Assembly: GCF_000003815.2 (NCBI RefSeq) | Contig: NC_049986.1 | Location: forward strand, 5,939,588 to 6,003,587 | Origin: Branchiostoma floridae | Taxonomy: Eukaryota > Chordata > Leptocardii > Amphioxiformes > Branchiostomatidae | DNA length: 64,000 bases | Direction of reading: 5' to 3' | In this document: one piece after another, positions 37,201 through 49,203 of the stretch | Numbering within the stretch: the stretch's first letter is position 1 | How the letters are laid out: every line of letters starts with the position of its first letter | Position numbers and translations under genes: made by a program | Notes under the pieces: generated by a model | Told to the model about the DNA's origin: nothing | Databases searched by the model: none | The model's input: the letters and a program-made list of their open reading frames with translations, nothing else

Positions 37201-40200
37201 GTTCCAACGTTGTGTCTTACTGAAGAGTTGTCATCTTACAATATGACATATTTATCGTGTTTTAGAGAAGCTTAACTTCTTAGAAAGGATTTGCCTAATG
37301 GCTTCCAAACTCAAAATATATCATATGTCTGTCTCCCTCTTATTGTAAATACCACTAAGGCAGTGTTATACAGTACTCACTAAACTAAAATATACCGAAT
37401 CTTCTGCTAGCATAAATTATTGTTCTAAGCAAGTCTAAACTATGCCGAGTATGTGTGGAGCCCTTTGTTAATAATGGCGCCGTGAAGTGGTTCGACATGT
37501 TTTTGACCTCAATGGATCCTTGCCTTCAGGGCACGAATTCAAAGGGCTTTGTTGCTGCCAATTTAAAACGTGGACGTTTGTAAGCTTTATATTGTGATGT
37601 CTTTTTTTCATTTTTTTTTCAGTCACTATGTATTCAAGTTAAAGCGTTGTACGAAGTCTTTTATGAATGGAAGGTTAATATGTTCGATGCCTTGTGGCTA
37701 AATAAGCTCGTCGTTGAAACCCGAATATAGATGTATTTAAGACTTACCAGCTAAACACTGGCGTAATATGATCACACAAGGGAAAAATAGTAAAAACATT
37801 CTGCATTTCCAATATCTACTTACATACAAAATGTCATTACAACATAGGGGTTATTGAGTTGCTGCAAATTACAAATATCCGAAAACACAGATAAACAGAA
37901 AACAGAGATAGCCAGACGATACGCACACAAAATACTAGTAAATTGACTCATATTTCATCAAGAAAACTAGACAGCTTTACTCAGTATACACTGCCTGAAA
38001 AGCCTCATTTCCAGGATGGAAACTGACTTACACAGTCCTGGAAATTAAACATGTCCTTCAAAATCCGGAGGTTTCATGCCTGCAAACGAGACGTGTACAG
38101 TCCTTTACATGTCCTAGAATCTCGCGGAAACGAACCATTTCTGTGTGCAGGACGTGTAAAGGGCTTGAAATACCCTTACAGATTCCCTTGAAACAACCTT
38201 ACACAACAGGACATGAGCCGTGTGTTGCATTGTGTGTTGGCGGAATATGCATACATTAGCGGCCAATTACCACCTAATTATATTTCCCCGGTCTGCCTCA
38301 CCCAGTGCATCCCTTTTGTCATGTGAAGTGGCGTCGAGAGATCTGACGCCCCCCCCCCCTTCTGGATTTTGCCCCCCTCCCCATTTATTCGGCAGTTTCT
38401 TACTCGCATTTCTTATTCTGTAATAGCACCATATATGTATTCATATTGAAACAAGACAGTTTTTATTAGTGTTTGTTCGTGTGTATGATAGGTTGAAGTC
38501 GCGAGTGCCTTTTGTATGTCATAGAATGCCGGCTGGTCTCTTGTTGTCTTCTAGTCTTCGTAGGCTACTAGTATGCACTTCTTGACGGCATGCAGGGTAG
38601 TACATAGACTCCCTTGCAGTCTTTGGAACGGGGCTGGGGTTTTTTTTTGGGGGGGGGCGTTGGTCCGCGACTTTCAACGTTGAGTATGTTCTCTTGTGCC
38701 GGGAAAGGGAGTTTGCCGTGGAAGGGAGTTTGCCGGATAGNNNNNNNNNNNNNNNNNNNNNNNNNNNNNNNNNNNNNNNNNNNNNNNNNNNNNNNNNNNN
38801 NNNNNNNNNNNNNNNNNNNNNNNNNNNNNNNNNNNNNNNNCCACGCAAAGACGCAGAATTCACAATACCAACTCAACTGAAGAATTTGAAAATTGTGACT
38901 GGCACGTTGATTGGCCGAAGGTTTGACCCTATAATTGTGCGAGGAGAAATTCTATTGGCTTTTTCTGAAGAATTTGCATGGGCACAGACACAAAGAGCTG
39001 TGAACTACCGCTAGTACCAGCCATGATGTCTATTGTTACAATCACGTCAAGGAGGTTGTTTGAGCTGCCTGATTACCCGTATTTCACTTCACAGTAAAAC
39101 AATACCTGCCAAGAAAGATGTGAAACATGCCGCTGTGATTATCAACAGCTTGAAACATCGGTAGAAATTTAACGTTCAACGTTGTCATTTAGTTTGTACA
39201 ATCAAGAACATAACCCGGGACAAAAAATTAGTACATCGAGTCAAGGAGGTTATATCTTAACATAGATCATTTCACTCAGTTTGTGCGTCGACAGTAGCCA
39301 AAGTTAGAGACAGTAACCAAGAAAATGGACTGTATTTTGTCCCGTGTTCTCTCTATTCTTTTGACAAAAAGCTGCCCATAAATCAGATCGCAGTCCTATG
39401 TTTTCCCTATGTCCAACGTCGTTTCAGTTCAACTTCCTCGCTATGACGCGACAGGCACTCTATAAAAACATCGTACATCACTAGTTTACGAATTTCCCAA
39501 TTAAACTTCTTTGTTTAGTTTATTTTCCTAGCTCTTCATACAAAGGGGGCAGATCACGTAACTGATTATCGCGATACACGCAGAAGTCTATTGCAGCAGT
39601 TCAGATTTATGTATGTTGAAACAGAATCTCAGTGTGAGTGCAAAATGATTAAAGAAGAAATAAGAATGATTCAATGAACGCTGGGTGTTTGTGGCCTTTG
39701 TCTGCGCTAGACAATGCAATACACATCCGGCTAACGAACTGCTGTTTATGTAATGAAAATGACGAGTTTGTTTAAGCAAGGAAGTTGAAACCTCCTTGGT
39801 TTAAGACATACTTTCCTATTTATAAGCCAAGATCTATCCCTAGCATTTATTTCTTTCCGACATGTAGAAATGAATATGAATGGCCCGTTCAATACGCGCC
39901 GACCGTAGGATTTCCAAATAAGTTGGAAATATCGGGCCAAACAAATCACAGCTTCATTAATTATGATTGTTTTTTTAGTATTTTGTAGACCTTTCTTTCT
40001 GACCTTGATTGTATTCCTAAAATTGTGGATGTCGTTTCTTTTTATAGTTGTATTTTGTTCCACTTTGTTCTGTCAGACGATGTCACGGGTAGACATACCA
40101 ACCATTCAATACCCCCCGACACTCCCCCTTATTTTGTGTTTAAAATGTAAACCTCATTGCTTATTAATTGTCCAAGCATAGCCTAGGCTGGGTTGCAGGG

Positions 40201-43200
40201 GTAGTAGTTGCCGTAAACAGTAAACCCGCGACCCAAGCTTGGCTTTGAGAATAGGCGCCGCCACGCCTTTGTCTGCCTATTTCCCCTACACGTCTGGTGT
40301 AAGGGTCCTAGAAATTCCTGCACAAGCGCGAGTCCAGGTATGTAAGAAAAAAACAAGGACATTACACGCCGAACCAGGAAAGTCATGTACACAGCCAGGA
40401 CACAGAACATTTCACAGGTGTGTAAGTCCCTTGAAACACCTGGAAATTATTGATTTCGTGCAGTGATACGCACACTGTTGGATTACAAACGAAAATGTAT
40501 ATTGACCGCGCAGGAACTCCATCTAGCGGTCAAATTTAAACAGCACTTCGTTTATGATAAACATATACAAAGATGTGATCTTACCCCGGCAAAGGAGGCG
40601 ATGGCGATCGGCAGCCCGATGGAGAGCGAAGCGCTCCCGAGGACCTTACGATGTGGGTCGACGGTGGCGAAGATGGTGAAGACGAGGATGAACGTGAACA
40701 TGATCTCAACTCCCAGGGCTTGGGCAGACGTGACGTCAGCGTTTGTCAGAAATCCAGATTCCTAAGTGAATGACATAAGTCACAATGAGACAACAAAGCA
40801 AGACATAATATGTAATTGGTATAAATGTTTAAAATAATTCTGTTTAAGCCCCATCTAAACCATTGCCCCCGTCTTACCTTGACCTCTTATTCAGCCCCCC
40901 TCCCCTCTCTACTCATAAGGTTACACATCACTAAAACTAGGGCATTTTATCTCGCTAATCATTTACTCTCTCCAACATGTACTTATCTAAAAGTACTACT
41001 AGTGTTTTCAAACTATCAAACAAGTGTGATGTACTCTAATTATATTTCTCACTCTGTCCGTCTGTCTGTCTGTCAGTCTGTCTGTCCCTTTCTCTCTCTG
41101 TCTCTCTCTCTAATGTTTTTTTTAAGTAGTGCCATCCTATAGTACATTATAGTCCCTTTTCCGCTTACTTTTTGTAAAGAAGAAAAAAAAGTTGCAAAAA
41201 ATTCATAATTGATAAAAGAATGCAATGTTTTTATGAGACCGTGTAGTTATGTTACATGTAGTATACAGTCTGTTTCAACACGGGTCCGTTAGTATACATA
41301 AAATGAAGACCCAGATAAAGCTACAAGGTGACCCAAATAACACTTCTTCCTTACATCACAAGTTATCTGCCACCAAGAAATCAAGACCATGGCAAGTCCA
41401 GGTCAAAAGATTGATAGAAAACGGAAGGTATGCTGCAGTATCAAGATCACAAATCATCCTAATTTTGCTTTGACTATCGTCTTTCTATCACCGACTCAGA
41501 TACAAAATATCATCATAATTCATCAAGATGTTCCCGAGTTAGGCTGACTACAGACAGAAACACATCCAAAAAACAATACTGTAAATGCAGAAATGTTCGC
41601 GGTGGATTGGTGTTCGCGGTTTTCGCGGCGGCCGCTTCACCGCGAATTTAAAACCACCGCGAATTTTTTTTCCATAACAGTAAGAGACTACAGTGGATGG
41701 TGCTACCGCGAAATTAAATCCACCGCGAAAAGTCCATTTTCCCGCTACCGCGAAATTAAATCCCCGCGAACTTAAATGCATTTACAGTATCTCTATTTTA
41801 TATGGAGAAGATAAAGACGACTTACCGCCATCCCTGGTGTGGTTATTCCGATGTAGTTCCTCAGAGAGTTCCTTGCCACGGTGCTTGTGGGTGACAACCT
41901 TCAGGAAAGACAATAGTGTTTTAGTAAAGACGATGGTTCAATAGGTGGGAAAGACGTGACATAAAGATACTTGACTGTTTGATCAAGACACTAATTTAAG
42001 TCCAGGGCTTGAGGCTTAAGTTCTGCCCTATTTCACGTTTTGCACCCTGAGTAGACATCTTACACAACTGTCCTCACTTTGCTCAGGTGAAAATGAGTAC
42101 TTAGCTTCGGTAGGGACACTCTCCGATAGGGCGTTGAATGGAGGTCCGTATTTAAACGTTATATATATATATGACAGTAATTTCTGGAATATTCTAAAGA
42201 ATCCACCATACTAGTGACTTATCAAAAGAGCAGGGGGGCAACCTGGTGTGAATGGGTCGCCTAAATCTGTCTGAATATGCAGCTTGTATTGTTCAGTAAA
42301 AACCTGCTGTGTTATGGTTGGTTTAAGGTACTCGAAGCAGAGGTTGATTGGGAAAGGCGTGACCTTGGGGAGGGGGGTCACTGACAGAAAAAGACCAAAT
42401 ATAAGACAAAAATTCACGATTTTTTTCCATCGAAATCTTCTTGAAAAGTAGGTTTACGGTATACCGTACGTAAATGAGTTACAAACAGAAAAAAAATGGT
42501 TACGTTTTTTTGAAAGCGTTCATTCATGATAGAATTTTTCTAGATCTATGAAAATACAAAGACAAAGAAATACCCGTTTTTTATTCCAATATGGTGTTAG
42601 CACCGAACACAGGACAGTGTTTAGTGCATCACGGGTAATTACCCAGCTATTTACCTTGCCTCGGGTCAGAAGTAGGTTGGGTCAAATTTTCGCACGAAGG
42701 GGTACCGTAATATTCAAAATATTAGCTGTTGCAAATTTTCGCACGAAGTGACACCGTGATATCAAAGATGTTAGTTGTTTTAAATTTTGATATTCTATAC
42801 TGAGGGTCTGTTTCACACGCTGGCAATCCGCGTATTGCGTATCAAAAGTTGTTTTGTTGATAAGTTTTAAAGCAAGACGGTACTTGACAGTTGATATGCG
42901 TAGAAGGTCACGTAATGTCGATTGATGCAATGCAGTGAACTTTCTAGTCTAAATCTTGAAATTTGTGCGGCCTTTTTTTTGCGGAAATTTCGCTCGCCCT
43001 CCGAAGCGAAATAACACCGCGAAAATTGTTTCTTGTGTTACAGTATTATCTCAACTTGCCACAGCGCAAAAATACTTTTTTGTTCCTGTCAAAAAACTAA
43101 GTCTCGCAATACATATCGTACATCTGTACAGCTATATTGTGGTTTAAAACTTTACATGCATTGATATCCTAGGGTTTGGAGATTACTTTAAAATTTAATT

Positions 43201-44576
43201 AAAAGTTCCAAAGTTCTTTAACCCACAGAAAGCACAGAATTCATTTGACGTGACGGGCGAATTGTCCAATTTACTTTGCTATCACTCTAGATGCCATGTG
43301 AGTCACTATGACATAAAGGTGTGCCGGCATTCTCCTTTAAAATCCCATAATAAGGAATGTAAGTATAGCTGCACCTATTCAGAAGTTGTTCCAAAATCAT
43401 TATCTTCATTACAACATAATTATCTCAAATCCATTCAGAGTTACCCAATCATAGGCAAGTAATGGAAAGGTACTCATCATAAATGCAATGTTTTAGGCTA
43501 CAAAAAATACCATTCTGGAATTTACTCTCAGATTGAAATATGTTGTTTATTTTAAGCACAGTGCAAGATTTTGTCTAATTTGTTTTCTATGATACATTGA
43601 ATTACTGAACGCTTTTGAAGTTTTTTTTTCTCCAATAGAATTCTCTTTCTGTTTAATTTAAACAAGATGCAACTAGTTATATTAGCCTTGTCTGAAAGCT
43701 TTTGTAGATATGTATAAGGCATTGGACATATGGTTCTCTATTTTCGCGCCATTGTTGATGACGATTGTAAAAACTGTAAAGAATGTTGGGTGTGGTTGAT
43801 ATCAGTGCCACCCACACGAGACCCACCTTTAGAGGCCACTCCAATACTCCATTTCAACACCTATGGTAAAAAAATTACTTTGTTTCGAAGACAGTTGCAA
43901 TAACTTCAAATTTCCTTCTACATAATCTGTTCCGTTGATAATATCTTGTGTCAGACATTTACAAAACACAACAATGCAGTCCGCCATTTTCTTTACACCT
44001 TTTACGAGTTTCCTATTGCACTTCTACAGAAACACCCCCCCCCCCCCTCCGTTGAATGTACCTGAGGCTTCAACCAGTACGTATAAAAACGGCTGTCCTT
44101 AGAATGTACAGCTAAAGACTGGAACTTTCTGACTTGCCTGATCGTTGTTGTTGTCTCACGGTATGGCATGTTTCTTCCACTTACCCGTACATAATGGCCG
44201 CCCCAGCGATCCCGCCAACCACCTGCGCACACAGGTACAGGAACGCCCGGAGAATGGTGATCTTCTGACCGATGACCATGCCGATGGTCACCGCTGGGTT
44301 GAAGTGACCACCGCTGTTGAGTCCGAACATCTGGACCATGGTGGCGTAAGCCAGCCCGGACGCCAGACCAATGATGATAGGGCTGACCTGATCATGCGGG
44401 AAGTCAGTTGGCGTGCTGGCGTAAGTTGTTACCCCGTTGTACACAGCGACGATGACATGGGCTCCGCACACTACAAACACGTACAGCATCGTGCCCAGAA
44501 ACTCGGCAAAAATGGCCCTCCAAAAGTCCAAATCCATCTTCTCATACAACAGGTTCCTTCCCCTGTACCTAGCCAT
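33935..44576 (-). CDS. Aquaporin (classical AQP / Big-brain-like), six exons, complete
   Basis: Integral membrane channel of the MIP family, 379 residues, rebuilt as join of 44185-44576, 41826-41898, 40585-40761, 35382-35483, 34634-34745 and 33935-34218 on the minus strand. All junctions are GT-AG and the phases agree (2,0,0,0,1), giving 1140 bases with one stop. Seen: loop B GGHFNPAVT (NPA at 93-95), loop E SGASLNPARSLGP (NPA at 223-225, Arg226), six hydrophobic stretches, and a cytosolic tail of about 100 residues (from about 275) rich in Pro, Tyr and Arg. The start ATG has a good context (AACATGG). Family knowledge: such proteins conduct water or small solutes as tetramers. Aligned by eye, the selectivity-filter positions read Ser73, Ser211, Ala220, Arg226, where water channels have Phe, His, Cys/Ala, Arg. 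Phrases such as GGIAGAA, NPARSLGP and DHWVYW recall insect Big brain as well as AQP4. The subfamily is uncertain. Confidence 0.95.
34634..34745 (-). CDS. Aquaporin exon 5 (TM6)
   Basis: 112 bases, entered in phase 0 and left in phase 1, acceptor tccacag and donor gtaaag. Codes VYWVGPILGGGVAALLYEF and the start of the cytosolic tail, the standard TM6 block of the family. Confidence 0.94.
35382..35483 (-). CDS. Aquaporin exon 4 (second NPA)
   Basis: 102 bases, phase 0-0, acceptor attccag and donor gtaagt. Codes 34 residues containing SGASLNPARSLGPAVI, the loop-E half-helix with NPA and the filter Arg226. It ends in WTDHW. Confidence 0.95.
35738..36627. mobile_element. Harbinger-like element, longer subfamily, in aquaporin intron 3
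   Basis: 890 bases. Ends begin GGCCACGTTGATTTGATTA, differing from copies 1-3 after GGCCA but keeping ATGACATCC further in. Flanked by TAA at 35735-35737 and 36628-36630. No transposase domain recognised. Confidence 0.7.
36628..40584. other. Rest of aquaporin intron 3
   Basis: Non-coding. Contains the assembly gap, poly-C/T tracts and two loosely similar, degenerate segments near 38000-38210 and 40300-40450 that I could not resolve into an element. Confidence 0.6.
38741..38840. other. Assembly gap of 100 N in aquaporin intron 3
   Basis: Exactly 100 N, the usual placeholder for a gap of unknown size. The left edge carries GGGAGTTTGCCG twice (about 38708 and 38725), so a collapsed tandem repeat may have caused the break. 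Confidence 0.98.
40585..40761 (-). CDS. Aquaporin exon 3 (TM4-TM5)
   Basis: 177 bases, phase 0 at both ends, acceptor cacttag and donor gtaaga. Codes residues 156-214 including ALGVEIMFTFILVFTIFA and LGSASLSIGLPIAIASFAG, the TM4 and TM5 signatures. The residue at the usual filter His is Ser211. Confidence 0.93.
41055..41112. repeat. (GTCT)n/(TC)n microsatellite
   Basis: TCTG units followed by a TC run, in aquaporin intron 2. Confidence 0.85.
41579..41788. mobile_element. GCGGT-rich palindromic MITE, copy 2 (aquaporin intron 2)
   Basis: Perfect ends CTGTAAATGCA...TGCATTTACAG flanked by TA, with internal inverted GCGGTGG/CCACCGC blocks. TA flanks suggest a mariner-type mobiliser. Confidence 0.75.
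41826..41898 (-). CDS. Aquaporin exon 2 (extracellular loop C)
   Basis: A 73-base exon between acceptor ctgaag and donor gtaagt, entered in phase 2 and left in phase 0. It codes about 25 residues beginning GLSPTSTVARNS, in the place of the loop-C region between TM3 and TM4 of classical aquaporins. Confidence 0.88.
41899..44184. other. Aquaporin intron 1
   Basis: Non-coding, AT-rich. TTTTCGCACGAAG occurs twice (42688, 42736) and GCGAAA/TTTCGC pieces near 42980-43020 may be remnants of the GCGGT-rich MITE family. Confidence 0.6.
44185..44576 (-). CDS. Aquaporin exon 1 (start codon, TM1-TM3, first NPA)
   Basis: Codes residues 1-130 plus two bases of codon 131 and ends in TACGG before the donor gtaagt. 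Holds TM1, TM2, the loop-B NPA motif and TM3. A long plus-strand open frame over the same bases is only its antisense shadow. Confidence 0.95.
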
Positions 44577-44668
44577 GTTTTATCCGCGTTTATTCAGTCC
44601 TCGGTTGCAAGACAAAAACGTCCACCTAAAATGGCTGTCTGCGATGACTCGTATGAGTTGGCTGGTGT

Positions 44669-44680
44669 CTTATAATAATG
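44669..44680 (-). promoter_or_regulatory. Possible TATA box of the aquaporin gene
   Basis: On the minus strand an ATTATTATAAGA stretch lies about 95 bases before the aquaporin start codon. A start of transcription about 30 bases downstream would give a 5' leader of roughly 65 bases. Only position and sequence support this. Confidence 0.3.
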
Positions 44681-47294
44681 GGCGTTTGTCTATTAAGGGT
44701 GCGACCTTGTCCAACTGGTTCGGCAAGTGTCCCTTTTGTGCCTCACAGCGTTACAGTAATCCACCGCAAGGCGTAACTACAGTTGAACACTATTATCCTC
44801 TGTAGTCAGACACGAAGACAAGCTTTAACTGGTGTAAACCCAAATCAGTACCACACTTTGAGGTCTATAAATTAAAGAAAAAAATTGAGGTTATACGACA
44901 TAATAGCCTGATCTAACGTTATGATAACTCAAACGCATACGATCCACATATATATTATTCAATATAATGTAAACATCACAACAAAAAGCTACATACTTCT
45001 TTGCGCGCTGATAAGAAATGCAAAGAATACTTGACTGCATCTCTCATCTCAAAGCTCATTAAAGATTCAAAATTTAGGGGTGGGTCACAGGGCGGTGGCA
45101 AGGACATACTCAAGAACAAAACTCGGTCTTTGTAAGTCACCGAAAAAAATTCTATAGAAAGCCATATATAAACTCATACTGATTATTATGAACGGAACGA
45201 TATATGCATATACCTGGAATGTGATTCATTCATTCACTATTAGATAATCCAGAAATTTCCAAAAGAAATAAATATAATTTCTTACCTTTATAATTTTCGT
45301 TTGACAGACAACGACCTGTTTCTCATAAATATTTAAAAACATAGAACAATTGAATGGCTTTTATTTCTTTATAAATTATTCAATGGTATTTATCTCTCGA
45401 GAGGTGACGCCTTGGTGTCAGCCGCCATTGCTCGAAATGGACGATGGGAGATACCACACAAGCCCTTCCCTCCTACGTCATCGTGACCTTTGACCTTCCT
45501 CCAGGGCTCGTTTTAACGAATGTTGCCTTACAAGGATCGAAGTGTCACCTTTGAATGATAGGGATGATTATCTAACAATAGATAATAGTCTCCTTTTCAC
45601 GGACAGGGATTGGTCTTTAACAATTCTTTCGGGAGGGTGGAATTTGAAATATCCTACGTAATGCATCACTTTGAATCGAGAGAGATTATTTTCAATAGTA
45701 TCTCCAAAATCCTTTTCGTAAGTGGTAGGCGTATCTATGGTGCGCCTGACAGAATTATTAGCGTTAAAACTAGAGATAAATATAAATATTTCGGATTGTT
45801 TAAAGCAACAGTGAAAATTAAGATTTAGCTGTTCTTGATTTTACAGTTCCTCTAACAATAAACTTCATAAACATTTTCTACCATTTCTAATTTAGATGCT
45901 TTTGATAAAACTGTTTGAGAGAAAATTTCTTGATAGTGTAAACATATATTTCTCTCGAGGTATCTGGATCATATCATTGCATTGAATCGCCATATTCGTC
46001 GTTCGATCGCCATACGTATATTAAAGATCGCACAAAGATTGTAAGCTGAAGGAAGTAACTGGATTTTCGGGCTTATGTCGTACTAAAGTCTATTATCTTT
46101 TAAATCCTTGTTATTGAATACTAGTATTATATATTGTCAATTCGTAATACGTCCAATTACGAATGTAATTGCGCCACCAATTTCTTAAGGCACTGTCCGT
46201 GCAATCGTTGTATGTAAGATCGCTATCATAGGGCGCTTGGGACAACAATAAATGTGTCCTGCAAATTTTACTTGTCTTACTGCACAAAATTCCTGCCATA
46301 GATCCTTATAGGTGCTTAATTCTGTCACAATCTGCTTGAAACTCCTATGGCATCAAAATTGTACTACGACCGCATGGTATACGTTGGCCACGCCCTTAAT
46401 CGGGCAGAGGCGTCACCCAATGGTGATAGAGGAGATAAGCCAACAAAAGAAAATCCACCATTCCAAGGTCGGAGATAAGTCGCTTTACTTTAGAACGAAA
46501 TTTGAAATATTTTACACAATGCGGTAGTCGTTTGGTTACTTTTGTGACGACGTTTTTTTTTCAAACATGGAGTTACGAACAGAAATGCATCGTTTAAAAT
46601 CAGGAATCACTCTCTAGATGGGATTCGAGTATAAAGTTGTTAACAATTTGACTTCACCTAATCTTTTTTTTTATTTTTAGTTACCCAACAATGACATAAA
46701 AAAGTCTTGAAACGTAAACTAGATTTTTAAGGCTAAAATTGAATTTTCTGACATTCCATACTTGATCTGTATCACTGTGTAGTTGGCGGGAAAGTTGAGG
46801 GCCAAACACTGCACTTTGTGTAGAGATACCAAATTGAAGTTATAGCTATTATCGTTGCCATTTCCTATCAAAGCATACCTGCAATGCCATGTACTATGAT
46901 ATGTTCTCTATGTCATATAATAAAATCAAGCAGTCTTATGAAGGACCGAGGTAACCATTACAATGTGTTGGCCATATAAAAACTTACAGGCATTTCTAAC
47001 TGCGATTTCATCTAAAAATGAAGGTGTTATTTACTTATACCCCGAGGCAGAGTGACCTCAGCTTCCTTACAAACGTATGTTACGTGCATATGTGCACGTC
47101 TCATGTTAAAACACACCCTCTTGTGTTTATCAAAGCACAGAAGTGTGAGCTATCTTTATTTATATACCCCCAGCTTCACTTTCTATTAGAATTAGAACGT
47201 AGTAGCGTTTTCTACATAAATCCTGTCTCTTCATGTTTTTGTACCTCCTTTTTACCCACATTTGTGGCCTTCAGTGATCGGGATCCAGGGCGGT

Positions 47295-47483
47295 TACTAT
47301 AACTGCATTCAATTTCGCGGTAGCGGGAAAATGGAGTTTTCTCGGTGGGTTTTAAGTTCGCGGTAGCGCCATTTACTGTAGTCACATACTATAATGGATA
47401 CATGTTCGCGGTGGTTTTAAGTTTGCGGTGAAATGGCCACCGCGAACATAAAACTAACGCGGACATTTCTGCACTTGCAGTAT
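47295..47483. mobile_element. GCGGT-rich palindromic MITE, copy 3
   Basis: Same arms (TTTCGCGGTAGCGG, GCGGTGGTTTTAAG, CCACCGCGAAC) with diverged ends (ACTATAACTGCAT, CTGCACTTGCAGTA). More decayed than copy 2. Confidence 0.65.
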
Positions 47484-47611
47484 TATCGGGAGGGGATGGG
47501 GGTAGAAACTTTCTTTAGCCGCGAATGTAGTATTTGGGTCTAGCAGAAAGGCGCAGACACTACGCATTGCCTCAAGAAACTGGCTCAGATGTTTAAGAAC
47601 GTTATTAAGCG

Positions 47612-47650
47612 CACCACCCCCACCCCACCCCACCCCACCCCACCCCACCC
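47612..47650. repeat. (CCCCA)n tract, potential G-quadruplex on minus strand
   Basis: Seven or so CCCCA units. The minus strand has at least four runs of three to four G at 1-2 base spacing. Confidence 0.9.
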
Positions 47651-48180
47651 AACAGTAAACACCAACGCACGTGGAAGGTGGCAAAGGAGGGCCATTTTCT
47701 TTCTAATTGAGCACAAATGGCGTCGTCAAATTCAATAATTCCAAAATTTCTGATTTTTGTTACTCCTGTGATACATAGCATTTGGGTCGGTCATTGTTCT
47801 TTTCTTTTTTTCACCAGCTAACTACGTCAATTTTCTTGAACAACTGAAAATTCCGTGAACCAAACAATTTAATTTGAATGACTTTATCTCGACAAAAGAA
47901 AGTCCTTGCCCTAAATAAGCTGTAAATCGGGCCGACTCCGGAGTCTTCTCGGCCTAGTGTTAGCACTTCAACCGCCTTGACACTAAACCTACCCCAATAT
48001 TTTTTTTCGGGCAAGAAAAAGCGGCAGGTTAGTGAATTTGAACTAGTCGGGCTACATTGTCAAGTCAGTTGTATTAATTTACTTATACCGAACCACCGAA
48101 CCTTCCTTGGGGGTGACTGATTACCAGGCTATGTCTCAACCAGTAAATCCCCTCTCTCTCTCTCTCTCGCATATAGCAGA

Positions 48181-48300
48181 TCACGAGCTTCGACCTTCTC
48201 CAAAATATGGTTGCGTTTTGTAGTCTCCAGCAAGGTCATTTGTTGCTTGCAGTTCGTCGGCGTGGTTGCCTTTGTCTTTAACAGTCGTCGACTTGGAATT
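48181..48300 (-). CDS. Candidate terminal exon (hydrophilic C-terminal tail)
   Basis: Minus strand, acceptor gatttttcag, phase 0, 39 codons then TGA. Reads NSKSTTVKDKGNHADELQA then GDYKTQPYFGEGRSS, charged and unstructured like a cytosolic C-terminal tail. It lies between the two complete genes and upstream exons were not found. It could belong to a further minus-strand gene. Confidence 0.33.
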   Translation of the reverse strand, partial: NSKSTTVKDKGNHADELQATNDLAGDYKTQPYFGEGRSS

Positions 48301-48642
48301 CTGAAAAATCAAACTCAGGAATTTGTTATTCTCCCATGATTTTACTGGGAAGCGAACTGCAGCTAGAATAGGGTCAATTTCCAGTCAATCCTATCGAAGG
48401 ATCAACCTTGATTTGGAGAGGTCGAGAGAGAAATGTTTGGAATGTCCTGAATGTGCACGTGTGACCTGGGCTTATTACGACGCTTTTAATGTGACGTCAT
48501 AACCGCGAAGGCATGGCTTTACCAGTCTCGGTTGGCGAACCACACTAACACGGGGTCAGGTATTACTTATACCAGCCTGGATCGGTTTTAGGCTATTATT
48601 CGCGCCTCATAAAAAGAATTGCGACTCAGTAATTAGTTATTA

Positions 48643-48837
48643 TACCCCCCTCACATTAGGCTAAAACCGATCGGACGACGAGTCTGCGAGCTCTAAATTA
48701 CGAGGAGGCATGACCCTGACGGGAAGGGGGGGACTCTGCCATTTCTTCGTCGGCATCAGGGCCATGCCTCCTCGTAATTTAGGAGCTCACAGACTCGTCG
48801 TCCGATCGATTTTCGCCTAATTTGAGGGGGGGGGGTA
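48643..48837. mobile_element. Foldback MITE (TACCCCCCTCACATTAGGC family), copy 1
   Basis: Long inverted arms containing GATCGGACGACGAGTCTGCG and CGAGGAGGCATGACCCTG, and their reverse complements, around a short G-rich centre. Homologous to 59914-60058. Confidence 0.75.
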
Positions 48838-49119
48838 TAAGGACGAGGCGCTAAAACGCCTAAAATTAAAAATGATTAATTGACGCCGACCACTCACTCG
48901 GGGGCATCTTTTATGGTTATTAATATGTATAAATCTGAGAGATAACAGGAATTGATAGTTCATTTGCCCGATGGCAACAAGTAGTTGACCGTTGATGGGT
49001 CTCCTAATGATGGCACATACGCAGGTGTACTAGGCCCCCTGGCAGAACATGGAGAAACTGCACTGTACATACACTTGCGCTCACATGCAAACACACATTG
49101 CACACGCAGGCACAGACAA

Positions 49120-49203
49120 ACGCACACTCACACACACATACACATACACAGCGAGGGCGCGCGCGCACACACACACACGCACGCACGCACGCACACACAC
49201 ACA
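49120..49203. repeat. (CA)n/(CG)n-rich microsatellite
   Basis: CA repeats with GCGC and ACGC variants, a potential Z-DNA-forming alternating purine-pyrimidine tract. Confidence 0.92.

Larger units (their letters stand above)
44681..48180. other. Intergenic, left part
   Basis: Upstream of the aquaporin. Only the GCGGT-rich MITE (47295-47483) and the CCCCA tract are recognisable. Confidence 0.55.

Noticed and set aside
38519-39014. Open frames running through the N gap
   Set aside because: Their length comes from translating N bases as unknown residues.
44145-44675. 176-codon plus-strand open frame
   Set aside because: It is the antisense of aquaporin exon 1, whose minus-strand frame has NPA motif, splice sites and family match.
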